From positions 147,559,104-147,623,103 of the forward strand of contig NC_092520.1 in assembly GCF_037038585.1 (NCBI RefSeq): 64,000 nucleotides of DNA. The letters are read 5' to 3'. Under the pieces are notes generated by a model. It saw nothing but the letters and a program-made list of their open reading frames with translations. It was not told the origin of the DNA and did no database searches. Numbering within the stretch: the stretch's first letter is position 1; each line of letters starts with the position of its first letter. The stretch is from Patagioenas fasciata (lineage: Eukaryota > Chordata > Aves > Columbiformes > Columbidae). Of the stretch, positions 1 to 12,260 are shown piece by piece. The position numbers and the translations under genes were made by a program.

Positions 1-3000
1 TTACTCAATGAGGAGGCTGTATCTCCTCTGATCCTTGCTGTGTCCTCCCCACACAATTTGGTAGAAGCAGTCCTGTAGACATGTGGCAAAAAGCAAGTAA
101 GTCATCTTGGCAGCATCTTTCGCAAAGTCTACAGTTTTTTTAAATCTAGAAAATCTGAAATGGACTCAAACATGGAAAAGGAGGGCTGTCCAAGAAGTGC
201 AGCAATACGTGGTGCTGAATGTAAGGATATTTTTAGCTTGGCTACCAAAGGGTCAAGTTATCACTCTGTTATAGTATCTGTCTGGGTATCAGTCTCCAGC
301 AATCTTTAAACTTGCTGTGTAATTTTACTCCAAATAGTGAGCATAACATAATACCCTGCAATGTCTTCTAAGGGAGTATCACACATCTCAGGACGATATA
401 GTACTGTGCACCACACTGCAAAGCATAGCAATCTAAACTGCAGCAGCTCATAGTGCAACATAATGCGTTTCCCAAATGAAAATAGTCCTGCATTGTCATA
501 AGACCTTCTAGAGGACACAGTCATTAGGAAGGATGGACTTGGGGAGAAAAAAGAAGAGTTCATCATACTTGAAACCTGAACTGCTGAGAACTGGGAAACA
601 AAGTAAATTCTCTAATGCAGCTTCTAATCTGCCTTTTTCAGCAGATAAACTAATACACCATGAATCTACACACTGACACTTGACCAACATGCCTTGTTCA
701 GAGAACAGAAAATGTTATAATTGTTGCAAACACTGTCACAAGTTCTATCAAGCAAACCTTGTTTTGTGCATGAGGCACAGACTTGAGCTGTCTTGAAAAC
801 ATTAATTCCCTCACTGACGCTCCCTGCTCCTTGCCAGTCCTCACAATCCATTCATTTTTACCCAGGGCATTCCCTTTGCTGTTGTCCTTTCACTTGTCTT
901 TCGTTAACATTGTCCTTTTATGTTCCGTTGGGTAATACAGCTAAGATCTTTTAAATCAGGGTAATGAACCAATGCTAAAATAGCAGGTACTCTGTTGACT
1001 GTATATTATCTTGAGGTCCAGGATTCAGCTTCAGGCCCTGCTTCAAATACCACAACATGTGGTCTAGAAACTGGATATCAACCTACCAAATGTCCTTTCT
1101 TATTAGCTCATTTGGGCAGCTGTTTCTTTTTCCCTTTTTCCAAGTCACTAATTCCTCTTGGAACTGAAAGTCTTCCCTGACAAACTGTCAGCAGTGTGGT
1201 ACATCTGTGTGAAAAGCTGTGGCTTCTGTAAATCCACATTTTTGGTGAAAAATATTTCCTTTGAAAAACAGATGACCAACTCTACTGCTTTTCCTATCGT
1301 TCTCTTTATTGCCTAACAGGGGCTAGTCTTCCCACTATTTTCCTCTAATCCAAAATATGGCATATTTCCAAAATTTCCATATTTCCCTGCAAAAAAACAA
1401 ACACAAAAAAAGTAAAGAAAAAATTAAATTTTAACCTTAATCTGAGCATAGCTGCAGAGCAGTAATGCTTAACACTTGGATAAAATCAAGGAAAGGAATG
1501 GTAATGTAAACAGAAATATTTAGTTTTGTTCCTATCACCTATCACAGCAGAAGTGTTAAAATTACCAGAGGGAGGCTTCCTTAAGTATCCTTATACATGA
1601 ACACTGGTGGAAACAGTTCTTTTTAACATGCTGCCTTTCTCATTTTGATGAGATAGAAATCTGTTGTCTGACCTTTTTATTGTCACTACAGACATGAATC
1701 TGTTGCCCTAACATATCCGTAAACTGCTATTTCAGATGGTCTTGTAACTGAAGATTACAAGATTACAAGTGAAGATAACTCACAGAGCTGAAAGAGATGA
1801 GATGTGTATGGCAGGAAACCCGTGACCTCCTGGAGCAGCAGGTGAAGCCACTTGAAATACGAGTGGGTGACTCAAATGATACCAGACACCTATGTGAGGG
1901 TCACCTAATTCAGGGCTTTACTGACACTTTATGGATAGGAATGCACTTGTAGATGTTTAGAGCTCTATATATTGAGGTAAATTACTCTCAAATTAAATCC
2001 TGCCCTAAAGGTGTCATAGCTAGTCTTCAGCAAGAATCTGAGAGTTTTCATGCTAAGTTTGAGTTTGGGGGGGATTAGAACGAAATGTACCAAAATGAGT
2101 GATCAGCTTTTTGCTTAAAAAAAAAAAAAAAAAAGAAAGAGAGAGAGAGAACGAATTTAGGAATTTAAAGGGTATAGAGATGTTGCTCTTCAGATTCATT
2201 CTTTAACTTAAGTAATTTTTAAAAATGTTTGATCTAAGTTAGTCTGGGTTCCCTCTGCCACTGATCATGAAGGGAAAGTAAATAAATCCCTTTGACTAAA
2301 TATGCATTTTGACAGCTTGCATTCTGTGAAGAGAAGGTTGCATTTCTTTCCACGCTTCCATAACAAGACTCTGTGACTATCTTTTCTTTGGAAAAATTGA
2401 GTGTTTTGTTTAAAACTGGCCTAAAACAACAAGCAAAGGTGTTAAATAACCTCAACAGAAGGACAAATATTGTGAAATGAGATACTGACATGGCTTCCAC
2501 TGGTTGTAACAGGAATCTTATGCTTCCTACCCTGCACTGCAACCGGGAGTTATTGAGCTGGGGAGAAACGAGGGCTGGAGTTGGCTGCATGTCAGGGATG
2601 TGTGTGCCGCCAGTGAAGGGCTTCGGCAGTGGAGCCTTCAGGGTCATTTCAAAAGTGTTGGGTGTAACACTTTCATTCTTCTTATGTATTGGGTCTGTTG
2701 TACATCATCATAATCTCCAAAGAGAAAACACAGTGAAACATCCACCACTGCTTTCCTTTTCACTCTCTATGTCGCTGCTGCCTGAGGCAGATCCTCAGAA
2801 ATGCCATAGTACCTTTGGTTCTGACTCTCCTCTTTCTTCTCACACTTGGCTCCTTTGTGTGCACTTAGTTTTTTAAAAGAAGTGGTTTTTATCTTCTTTA
2901 GTCAGGTTGTCTATAACTGTATCATTTTCTTTGGCACGTTGCTCACTGTCAATCTGTGGTATCTTCGTCTTCCTGGATATCATTTGAGGTGGCTTTTAAT

Positions 3001-3480
3001 TGTACATGGTTAGTATGTGGATTGCATTTTAATACATGTGCAGCGATATAAGGCGTATGATGTGGGGTGAATACCTGTGTGTGGTTGATAAGAAGGTATG
3101 AAGGAAATTTTCCAATTAAAAACTCCAGTTACAGATAGACACAGCATGCTTCATTGCTGCATTTGGCACCGATGACACCATTCAGTTCTTTAAAGGCAGA
3201 AGATTTTCCAAATCTCTTTTCTTCTGAATGTATGTCAGATCATATACAGGGTTACAAAAGGATATGTTAAGAATAGCACCCATAGATTTGCCCCTAGGTT
3301 GGATGGTCACTAATGGAACAGCATGTGGGTAAAAAACATGGGCAGGTATCTAGAGAATTTTTCACCTCCTATGGTTTGTCGACTCTTGAACAACTGCAGG
3401 ACCCTGATGAGGTGATAGAATATTTAAAAGGAAAATACTCTGGCTATTCCTAAGAAGCAAGAGTCGTCTCTACATGAGAG
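1..3480. other. Gene-free stretch
   Basis: I see no gene, RNA or recognisable transposon here. The only clear feature is a run of about 18 A followed by a GA-dinucleotide stretch at 2117-2150. All open frames are short and unlike known proteins. Confidence 0.6.
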
Positions 3481-4900
3481 CTGGTGCCCAGTGGAACAAG
3501 CTACAATTTCCAGTGAAATGCGGCTGCATGCTGGAACTTTTTGAAGCCGGAGTGAAGAGAAGCTGATAAATTAATGTATATTGTGATTAAGTTACAAAGA
3601 ATGCACCCATCATTAACCAATGACATGATAAATGCTTCTTAACCACCTGTAAAACGAGGGGACGTTTTTCAAGTTTTAAATCCTCCTGCATGACAAGATG
3701 AAGATTCAGTAATACATTGTCTAGAAGCACGGTGCTTAGCTTATATTTAACTAGAAATGAATAGATGTATTGTAAGTAACCTACTAATTAATTACTTATA
3801 TGTGTATCGATTGCGCTTGCTCAAAGAGCTGCCGACGTGGAAAGACCGATCAGCGGACAAATGAAAAGACCCTGAAAAGACCGTACAAGAGGGTGCGGTA
3901 CCTGCAAATGGATGCTAGATGGCAGCAAAGACCGTGAAATAACTAACTTCCTACTACCCTCATGGTTATGCAACTATTTCTTAGTATAGATGTATGTTAA
4001 AAATTTCCAAAAATTGTAAAGAATATGAAATAATTGTGTGAATTTAAGCAATTCAAGAGTGTCCTGTCACTGAAGCACTTATGGTGGAGAACCCCCAGTG
4101 CTAACGCAGCGTTGCTAGTAAAACATGTCTGCTTAACAGTCTAATTGACTTTGCTGTTAATTGTATTTTTTTGTTTCATGAGAAAAATCTTGGTGTTTGT
4201 CCTGGGTGACACATGTGGCTCAGGCACTGCTGGCTCGAGGTGGCACCTGGCAGTGTGATCTACAATTTTTGGTGAAATGCGGCTCCTTGCCAGCACTTTT
4301 TGAAGCCAGAGAAAATTCCAGTGCTCGTCCTGGGTGAGACAGATGGCACGGGTGTTGCTGGCTCATGCTGCCAGCTACCAGCTCTTGTGAAAAAATGAAT
4401 TATTTGCCTTTGCACAAGAACCGGTGCCTGTTGGCATGGGCTACAATTTTCAGGGAAATGCAGCTGCTTGCCACAAATTTTTGAAGCCAGAGAAAACTCC
4501 AGGGCTCGTCCTGGGTGACCCACATGGCTCGGGTGCTGCTGGCTCATCCACCTGCGTGCTGATGGCAGGAGCTACAATTTTCTTCCAAATGTGGCTACTT
4601 GCTGGAACTTTTTAAAGCTGGAGAAAAAGTCCAGGGCTCATCCTGGGTGAGCAACACAGCTTGGGTGATGCTGGTTGCTGCTGGCACAAGCTACAATTTT
4701 CGGCCAAATGCAACTGATTGCTTGAACTTTTTGAAGCCAGAGACAAATTCCAGGGTTTGTCTGGTGTGAGCCACGTGTGTCAGGCACTGTCTGCTTGTAC
4801 TGCTGGGAGCCAGTAGCACGTGCTACAGTTTTCTGTGAAATACATCTGCTTGATGTAACTTTTTGAAGCCGGAGAAAAAGTGCAGGACTTATCCTGGCTG
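3481..4900. repeat. Tandem repeat of about 130 bp, six diverged units, interrupted by an LTR
   Basis: The block CTACAATTTT begins at 3501, 4260, 4441, 4572, 4691 and 4823 (the last as CTACAGTTTT). Each is followed by a GAAATGC-GCTGCTTGC-like block, then ACTTTTTGAAGCC-GAGAAAA, and in most units CCAGGGCTCGTCCTGGGTGA and GGCTCGGGTGCTGCTGG-like blocks. Spacings are 181, 131, 119 and 132 bases. The first spacing becomes about 129 once the inserted LTR and its 4-base duplication (3553-4182) are removed. The 181-base unit carries about 50 extra bases. Units are strongly diverged from each other, so the array is old. I do not recognise the family. Confidence 0.85.
3553..4178 (+). mobile_element. Solo LTR of an endogenous retrovirus, inserted in the tandem repeat
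   Basis: A 626-base segment starting TGAAGAGAAG and ending TTTGTTTCA replaces nothing in the surrounding repeat. The unit reads GAAGCCGGAG before it and TGAGAAAAATC after it, where other units read GAAGCCGGAGAAAAAGT without a break. The flanks GGAG (3549-3552) and TGAG (4179-4182) are thus a 4-base target duplication with one change. The 3' part (GGTGGAGAACCCCCAGTGC near 4083, then AGTAAAACATG and TGCTTAACAGTCT) resembles R-U5 regions of bird LTRs, supporting the + direction. No internal viral genes remain. The boundaries are inferred from the repeat context, which makes them firmer than the family assignment. Confidence 0.72.
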
Positions 4901-7900
4901 CCCTCTGTCATGTCTTCTCTCCATGTGCATCATCAGAGCCCACAGAATGCTGTAAGTGCCAAAGTCCCAGCAGTGAGATGTTTTGTGGATAGACACCTAA
5001 GGAAAAGACAGAGACTGTCTTTGATTAAGCCCTGATATTCATGGCTTGAGTGCTGCTGACTGATACAAATGATGGGACCAAGAAGAAAAGGTCTCAGTTA
5101 ACTCTCCTGAGGGCCTGAACCATACTATAATTGTGGGACAGAGGCTGTATGTATCCTGCTCTTAGTCACTCAAAATGGGGCTGGTCTGATTGCTTCTCAG
5201 AAGTGTGTTTTCCATTAAGAAGCTTTATACAATTTTCTGAGTCAATGAAGGTGACACATGGAAAAACAGCCTGGCAAGTCCTTCCTTCTGGACATTTCTG
5301 TGACAGGGCACAGTGAGCACTGCGTGAAACATCAGAGCAAAGTGACGAAAATGAGGAAGTTCTGTTAGTGCTCTTGTACACAGAAATATATGGAACTCTG
5401 GTGTGAACATTATCTTCCTTCCAGGTATACAGTCAGTCACGCAGGTACGCTCTTCCCACCACGACCACACAATCGATTGTTGCTGTCCACGTCACAACCG
5501 CATGATACATGTGGCTCTTTGAGCACTTACACTGAGCATCTGATAGGGGTCCCAGTTGCTGGAAGCCCCCTCCTCCTGCTTCTGGGCAGTGCCCCCTTGT
5601 CCTTGTTACAGCGTATCAGAAGGTAGGGATTGCTGTGGTTTCCGCTGAATTGAGTGTCTATAAACTTAAAGCTTGAAAGGTAAAGTCCATCCCGATGTTA
5701 CACTTCTATTGGCCTGTTACACAGTTTACTTGAAAACATACATTTCATAACCACTTGAGTGCTATTTGTTTCCTTTAGGCAGATTGCAGTTGATAGTCAT
5801 TCACTTCACTTGGCTTTTCTGTCTGATATCCATTTATGTTCGCAGTACATCACAAAGCGAAAAAATTTCCCCAAATGCATGCATCTTCTGTTTCTGAACA
5901 TGACATTTTCAGTGAAAAATGTCACAATGTTTGCCTTTATTGCCAGTGGAATTCTTCTTTTCCAAAAGAACTAGTTCTGTTTCTTCTGGATGAGGCTGAG
6001 ACCATAGTATCACATCTACTAATCGTCCTGTTATGATTCAGGTGTTAATGGAGTCAAGTGGATCTGAGAGAAGTCTGAGAGGTGCAATTCTTATTTTGAA
6101 GGATGGAGTAAAAATAAGGGCACTGGCCTTTATGTAGTGCAAATATGTCACCCTTAAATGAGAGGTCACTGAAGTGGGTATTAAAGTAGAATAGGTGCTT
6201 ACTGGGAAAGCTCCAGACTGTTTATGAAGCAGAGCCCACCAAAGTCATAGCACGGGTGACCAAAGAGTTTGCCCCATGCCCCATGGCTGCCAGTCTGCCT
6301 GGTCATGAATGCAGTTCACAATGTGTGTCCCTATCTTCTGGCTTGCCTCATCACTGATTTACAGCTTTCTATCTAGTGACAAATCAAATTAACCTATGGA
6401 CTCATTTCACATTTCAACTGGAACTTTGAACTGCTGCCCTACATTTGGCCTCACTTAGTCACAGGTCTGGATCCTATTATTAATTCACTTTCACATCTAT
6501 ATCCCTAACGGCACATCAAAACTTACAGGAAAAACTTCTTAAAGAATATAATAGATACATATCTAGCATAAAAGGTAAAAAAAAAAAAAAAAAGGCAATA
6601 TATATGAAATGCATGTACAAATATATATAACATATAAAAGGTATTTTTAAGCACAGGGTTGAAGAGGTAACAAAAATGGAAACATAAGCTTGGAAATATA
6701 AGGTTAAATGGAGTTCAGCATTCTTGTTGGTAGTATGTGTCCCATTGGGAAAAACATGCCATGCTGGAATACACAGCTGAGGAACATACAGTGCCATAGG
6801 AAAGCAGTAGAGAGTGGCCCACCATAGTGGCAACTCCTTACTAAGGTGTTGTCTGTTGCAGGACCGTAACAGAGAAGGGATCTCATACAGATTTTTGTTT
6901 GTTTCAAAATGAGTTAAGAGTCATTGAGCCATTGCATATCACAGTAAGATAATAATCTTCAACAGCTTCATCTGTCAAAGTGGAGCTTATCTAATTTTCT
7001 TACTGAAAAATATGGCAGCAGTCTTACAATGTAATCTTCAAAGAACCCAAAGAACAGAATGATCTGTGAGTTACAGAACACAAGTTAAAGTTATGATGGT
7101 AGCAAACTTCAGAATTAATAAATTAGTTATACACAGACATACAAGTTAAAACAAAATATGGTCTCAGACCCATGTTTGTTTGTGTTCTAAGTAGCAATTT
7201 TAAGACTGATAACATATCAGAGAGAAAGAGAATCTTGACTTAGAACAGCAAACATATTCTTAGCACTTGGCACAAAATGCGATAGTTGTGTTTACTCCAA
7301 GTCCTTTAAATATTTAGCTTTGAAGTAATACATCATATTTCAATACATTCAGTTAAATGGGACATGAAAATGGGTACATAAACAATGATGAGCAACTGTG
7401 TACGAGAAACCTTGAACCTCTTAATTCTCTCCTGCTCTCTGCTTGGAAACCTTTCTGTAAATTTTTGCGAAAGCAGAGATCAGCTCTCAATTTTTGCGGT
7501 AATACATGCATCTTTGGGCCAACTGACCACACAGAGGTTCTCCCAGATCTGCATAACACTGCCTGTAATGTGGGTTCTCAGTACTAGGTCTATTAATTCA
7601 AACTTCAGAGTTACTTAGAAGTTTCTTTCTTTTCAATAAAGCAAATAATTTACACTTACTTGTACTGAGTAGAGAATTTGAGGCTAAAGATTGCTGTACA
7701 CTATGAAAAGCTTTTACTACAGGTTAAAGACTGGTAGTCACCAGATGTTATTCATATACTTGTAAGACGTTGGTCTTTGACAAATTCTTAGGAAAAGTCA
7801 GTTTTCACTGACCCCTGTTTGGCTAAGTTAGAGAAGCCATTCTTCCATTTTCCTCAAGCAGCACTCATTTTTATCTTGTCTTGTAAAGAATATACTGTTA

Positions 7901-9072
7901 CTAATAAAACCACCGATGAACCTTGTACTTATGAGTGCAGTGTTTAGTTCGAAATTCCAGTTGTTATGTCATTCTGCTAGTCTGGCCAGCAAACCACCTC
8001 AGATTGTAAGGCTACTTTCAACAAGCATTTCAGGTCAAAGATTTAATCCAGGGAGACCTTCTTTTTAAGTCTCAGATAAAAGAATTGAAATGCACAGTTT
8101 GGGCATGAATTAATATTTTATCTTCCTACTTGGCCAGCAGCAGGAACGTAATTCATGTCTGAGAAGTACAGTGTCTGCTTCAGAAGTGCAAGCTCATTTC
8201 CCAGAGAAATCAAACAAACTCACTCTTGGCATAACAAAGAGAATTATCAAATGAAGAAATTGTGCTGGGAAAGGTAACTTTGCTGAAAGCACTGCCTTCT
8301 GGGTTTCAGTCCAGAGGACTACTCTCAAAGCAGTCTGTCTGGCAATTTGCCCTGGTTTGTGTATCAACTTAATTAGTGGTTACCTGGTACCATTAATGTC
8401 AGTTGGGTCCTTGTCTCATAATGTGATGCTACATGTCCACACAGGAAACTCTGTGGCTGGAAGTCAGAATACGTGAAAGGGCTTCCCCTAAGCAGATCTC
8501 ATCTCAGGGTTTGAGCTTTAAAGTATGAGGCCTTCTAGAGATTACAAGGACCATGTGAACTGACAACATTTGATAAATAATGTGTATAGACTAACTTAAA
8601 TTATTTATTTGGCCACAAATATATTTAACTATTTGGGAAAGGGAGGTTGTTTGTTTTTTTGCTCCCCCAATAGTAATCTATATACTTCTTATCTACAAAC
8701 TAATTGCTTATGGTGGAATAAAGTGGACAGTTTAACTGTATGTTTCCATTCTTGTTCACCTTTTCCATTTTCAGTGTGCAAGCATTCCTGCAGGTCCAAG
8801 CTCAAACAAACAGATGAAGTCTTGAAATATGCAAAGAAAATATTTTATAAGATTCTGGATGCTCAAGTATACATGAAGTTCTTGTCCTAGTGTGGAAAGT
8901 TAGGAAGGACTAGAGTACCCCTGAGGTATTAACATTGTCTTTTATATACTCTTCCATTTCATAATGTTTGCTGTTACTTAAAAGGTCTCCTGGCATTCCA
9001 GTGATGATAAGAGAAGGTTAGAGGAATGGCAATGGTTTTTCTTTCCTATTATACACCTTCTATTTTTTTTTT
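4901..9072. other. Gene-free stretch
   Basis: No supported gene. A-runs (for example 6576-6592) and short A/T-rich patches only. Open frames up to about 105 codons have no family resemblance. Confidence 0.6.
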
Positions 9073-9122
9073 GCCTGGTCCCTTCCAACCTTGTATTTTG
9101 ATTGTGTGATTCTATTATTCTA
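9073..9122 (+). mobile_element. CR1 LINE 3' tail
   Basis: TGGTCCCTTCCAACCTTGT followed by TTGTGTGATTCTATTATTCTA is the end of a CR1 element with its terminal 8-9 base repeats. Older CR1 sequence may extend upstream, but I cannot align it by eye. Confidence 0.75.
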
Positions 9123-9610
9123 ATCCCTGGTCTTCACTCAAACACATCTGCTTAGAAGGTGCAACAGAATAAGATGTACTGTTTTGCCTAATAGACAAAC
9201 TCAGGGCAATTTTACTTCCCTTTCTAGGAGGCAACTAACAATGATCATGTTCAAAATGTGAGGCTGTAGCATATCAGCAAAGCCACCTATTGAGGCCGTG
9301 GAAACCTGTGGAAAACCCTATAAAAAAACCCTCTTTCTGCTGGTCTTCCCTCTTGCCTATACATTTTATGGTGATATGGTACCACATAAACCATATGAAA
9401 GAAGATGTCTTTTTCCATCTGCTTTGACCTCACTTTCACTGATTTGAGTGGCTACAAGAGTGCAAGCCACAGGGAAACATCAGCCTAGGGCTTTCTGCAG
9501 AGCTGGGGAGGATGCGTCTGTGCTTCATTATCAGCCTCAGCCTTGGGGACAGGTGACCCCACTGCCCTTAATGAGTCTATAAAAGATGCCTATCCCCCCT
9601 TGTGGGAGGG

Positions 9611-10751
9611 TGTCACGGAGACACCCTGAAGTTAGTTTTAGGTGGACAGCAAGGTTCAAAACCAAATGTTTATTCTGGGCCAAAAGGTGCAGCAAATTAA
9701 CCAGTAAGAAACAGGGGTTTAGCACTCCAATAACATAAATACAGGTTCGAATACCAGTTGAGGAAATTATTGAGGTACAGCAAATAATAACAATGGGAAT
9801 CCACAGTGTGCATACACATGGCTCACAAAAACAATGCCAGAGCCATCCCTGGCTCCAGGAAACAAATACATGTGCTCATATTTAGGCATGGAATATTCTC
9901 ACTTTGCCTAAGTGAGGAAAAACAACAACTGCAAATCCTGCGAGGAAATATTAAGCAGGTTATCGGTTACCCACACGGTGCGGTGAGGCAATCCCAGTCC
10001 TGGGAGATTACCTTAGGCAGCAATCACAGAATCACAGAAAGTTAGGGATTGGAAGTGACCTCAAAAGATCATCTAGTCCAATCTCCCTGCTGGAGCAGGA
10101 ACATTTAGATGAGACTACACAGGAACGTGTCCAGGTGGGTTTTGGATGCCTCCAGAGGAGGGAGACTGCACAACCCCCCTGGGCAGCCTGTTCCAGTGCT
10201 CTGTTACCCTTTCTGAGAAGAAGTTTCTTCTCAAATTTAAGTGGAACCTCTTGTCTTCCAGTTTGTACCCATTACCCCTTGTCCTACCATTGGTTGTCAC
10301 TGAGAAGAGCCTGGCTCCATCCTCGTGACACTTGCCCTTTATATATTTGTAAACATTAATAAGGTCACCCCTCAGTCTCCTCTTCTCCTGCCTAAGGAGA
10401 GGGCTCTCGATCACAGCATTTGGCCCGTGCTCCAAGAGGACCATGACAAACACACACCTCGGTGGGGGTCCCGCTTATACAGCTGTGTCAGATCTGACTG
10501 TGGCCATTCCAGAAGCTTCTCTGCACCCCCACTCTGGCTGTGGGCACCCAGAAACTTCTTGGCACCTCTGCACCCCCTTCTCCTCTCTCTTAATTACCCT
10601 GGCCAATGGGCTCTGGGGTCAAACAAAAGAAGCTGTTACCCCCATTGCAGGAAAGCGAGGGGAGGATGTGTTGAAGGAGAGGGGGATGTGTCTGCACCTT
10701 CCATACTGAAGGAAGGGGAGGGGGGAGAGAGAGGCGTGTGCAACCATCACA
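9611..10751 (-). mobile_element. Solo LTR (copy 1 of a shared family) with perfect 5-bp target duplication and nested CR1
   Basis: The element begins TGTCACGGAGACACC and ends AACCATCACA on the + strand. It is flanked on both sides by GAGGG (9606-9610 and 10752-10756), a perfect 5-base target-site duplication of the size expected for ERVL-type integrases. Read on the minus strand it starts TGTGATGG, has a TATAAG box (10474-10479), an AATAAA (complement of 9669-9674) about 60 bases from the far end, and finishes GTGACA. The minus direction is therefore well supported. Without the CR1 at 10023-10413 it is about 750 bases long and aligns throughout with the element at 46473-47180. No viral coding region is left. 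Open frames across it are shadows of the LTR and CR1. Confidence 0.9.
10023..10413 (-). mobile_element. CR1 LINE, 5'-truncated, nested in the solo LTR
   Basis: The + strand shows the complement of a CR1 3' end: ATCACAGAATCACAGAA, then GGATTGGAAGTGACCTC and ATCATCTAGTCCAATCT. On the minus strand a frame encodes the C-terminus of the CR1 reverse-transcriptase ORF, including [33 protein letters not shown] and [10 protein letters not shown]. The insertion edges are set by comparison with the empty LTR at 46473-47180, which reads CTTGGCAGCAGCATCTGG where this copy has GGCAGCA, then the CR1, then CAGCATTTGG. 5' truncation with an intact 3' end is normal for CR1. The coding part is a remnant and not a gene. 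Confidence 0.93.
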
Positions 10752-11199
10752 GAGGGAAGAGTAAGTTGTTAGATGTGGGTGACTGTGTTTTTGTCTTTTT
10801 TTTTTTTTTTTCTTTAAGTAAAAGGAAAATTTTCAGATCTGTAGGACTTTAGTTTTATGGCTTTTGGTCTGCTATGGCAGAAAAGTGCATGTACTTCTTA
10901 CTGTGTTGGATTTCCTGAGCCAGGTAACCTCATGCATAAGAGATGTAATATAAATTATGATGTTTGCTTACTTTAGAAAACAAACAAACAAAAGAGTTCT
11001 ATGAGTCTTTCTCCACTCTCTGAGTAAATAATGGACAAGCACTTCATATCATAAATGTGCCTTAGTAATGCCTGATGTGGTTTGTGGTGTCACTCTGCCA
11101 TTGCTCAAGTGGCCAAAATGCTTTTGTTTGGAATTGGGGGGGTGGGGTGGGGGCGACATGTCTTAGGATTGTCAGGCCTGGAAATCTTCAGATCAAAGA

Positions 11200-12260
11200 A
11201 CTAATGGCTATGCCTAAGGTAACCTCCAACCGACACCTTACCTGCAAGTCCTTCTCTATTCACAAACAACAAGTCCAGTGAGGCACCTTCCCTGGTTGGC
11301 TCACCAACCAGCTGTGTTGGGAAGTTGTCTTCCATGCACTCCAGGAGCCTCCTTGACTGCTTCCTCTCTGCTGTGTTGTATTTCCAGCAGACATCTGGTA
11401 GGTTGAAGTTCCCCATAAGAACAAGGGCTAGGCATTGTGAGACTTCTCCCAGCTGCCTGCAAAATACTTCATCTGCCTCTTCATCCTGGTTGGGTTGTCT
11501 GTAACAGACTCCCACCAGGATGTCCACCTTGTTGGCCTTCCCTTTGATTCTTACCTATAAACACTCAACCCTACTGTCACCTTCATCAAGCTCCAGAGAA
11601 AGAAAACACTCCTGAACATACAGAGATACCCTACCTTCTCTCCTTCCTTGCCTAACCCTTCTGAAGATTTGACAGCCACCCAACACAGCACTCCAGTTAC
11701 GAGAGTCATCCCACTGTGTTTCTGTGATGGCAACTACATTTTGGTTTTTCTGCCTCACAGTGGCTTCAAGCTCCTCCTGTTTATTGCCCATGCTGTGTGC
11801 ATTTGTACAGATGCACTTCAGCTGAGCTATTTATCCTGACACCTTTTTCTGGTGAGAAGTCCTAGTTCCTTTGTGGCTATTCTCAGGCATTTCTGCAGTA
11901 TCTAACACATCTACAATGTTTCTCCTCTACCGCATGACACTCCATCCCTTACCTGCACTAAGGCAGCAGACCGAAAGGCCTCGCTAATAATCCATTCCTC
12001 AAACGCTGGCATGCTGCCCTTGGGTTTGCCTCTGCTGTGCCTGATTTTCTCTCCTTCCCCCTTCAAATCTAATTTAAAGCTCTTTCAATGAGCCCTGCTA
12101 ATTCCCTCCCAAGGATCCTTTTCCCCATTTGAGACAGGTGCATCTCCATTTGTTGCTAGCAAGCCAGGTATCATGTAAACCAACCCAAGATCAAAATACC
12201 CACAATTTTGCTGGTGCTACCAGTAATTCTGCTGGTGATACCAGATCGATCTGGTCATGA
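11200..12260 (-). mobile_element. CR1 LINE fragment: 5' part and endonuclease domain, 3' end missing
   Basis: On the minus strand this reads from the CR1 upstream/ORF1-side region (about 12260 to 11830, recognisable by the stretch around GACAGGTGCATCTCCATTTG and CATGTAAACCAACCCA) into the start of ORF2. The peptide GNKQEELEATVRQ with VVAITETQWDDS (11791-11555) is the beginning of the apurinic-type endonuclease. VGVCYRQPNQDEEADEV and NFNLPDVCWKYNTAERKQS (11527-11201) continue it in another frame, so at least one frameshift separates the two halves. Homology fades after about 11200. The reverse transcriptase and 3' tail are absent next to it, which is the reverse of the usual 5' truncation. It is a dead copy. 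Confidence 0.88.

Noticed and set aside
4260-4547. 95-codon minus-strand frame over the tandem repeat
   Set aside because: The frame is not kept from unit to unit (the spacing is not a multiple of three in all units), so the repeat is not coding.
10325-10852. Longest open frame in the window (175 codons, +)
   Set aside because: It runs through the complement of the CR1 remnant, the LTR and a T-rich tail. It is a chance frame over two transposons and matches no protein.
10023-12260. A single CR1 element covering both the 3' end at 10.0-10.4 kb and the endonuclease part at 11.2-12.3 kb
   Set aside because: The 3' piece is inside an LTR with its own target duplication ending at 10756, so the two CR1 pieces cannot come from one insertion.
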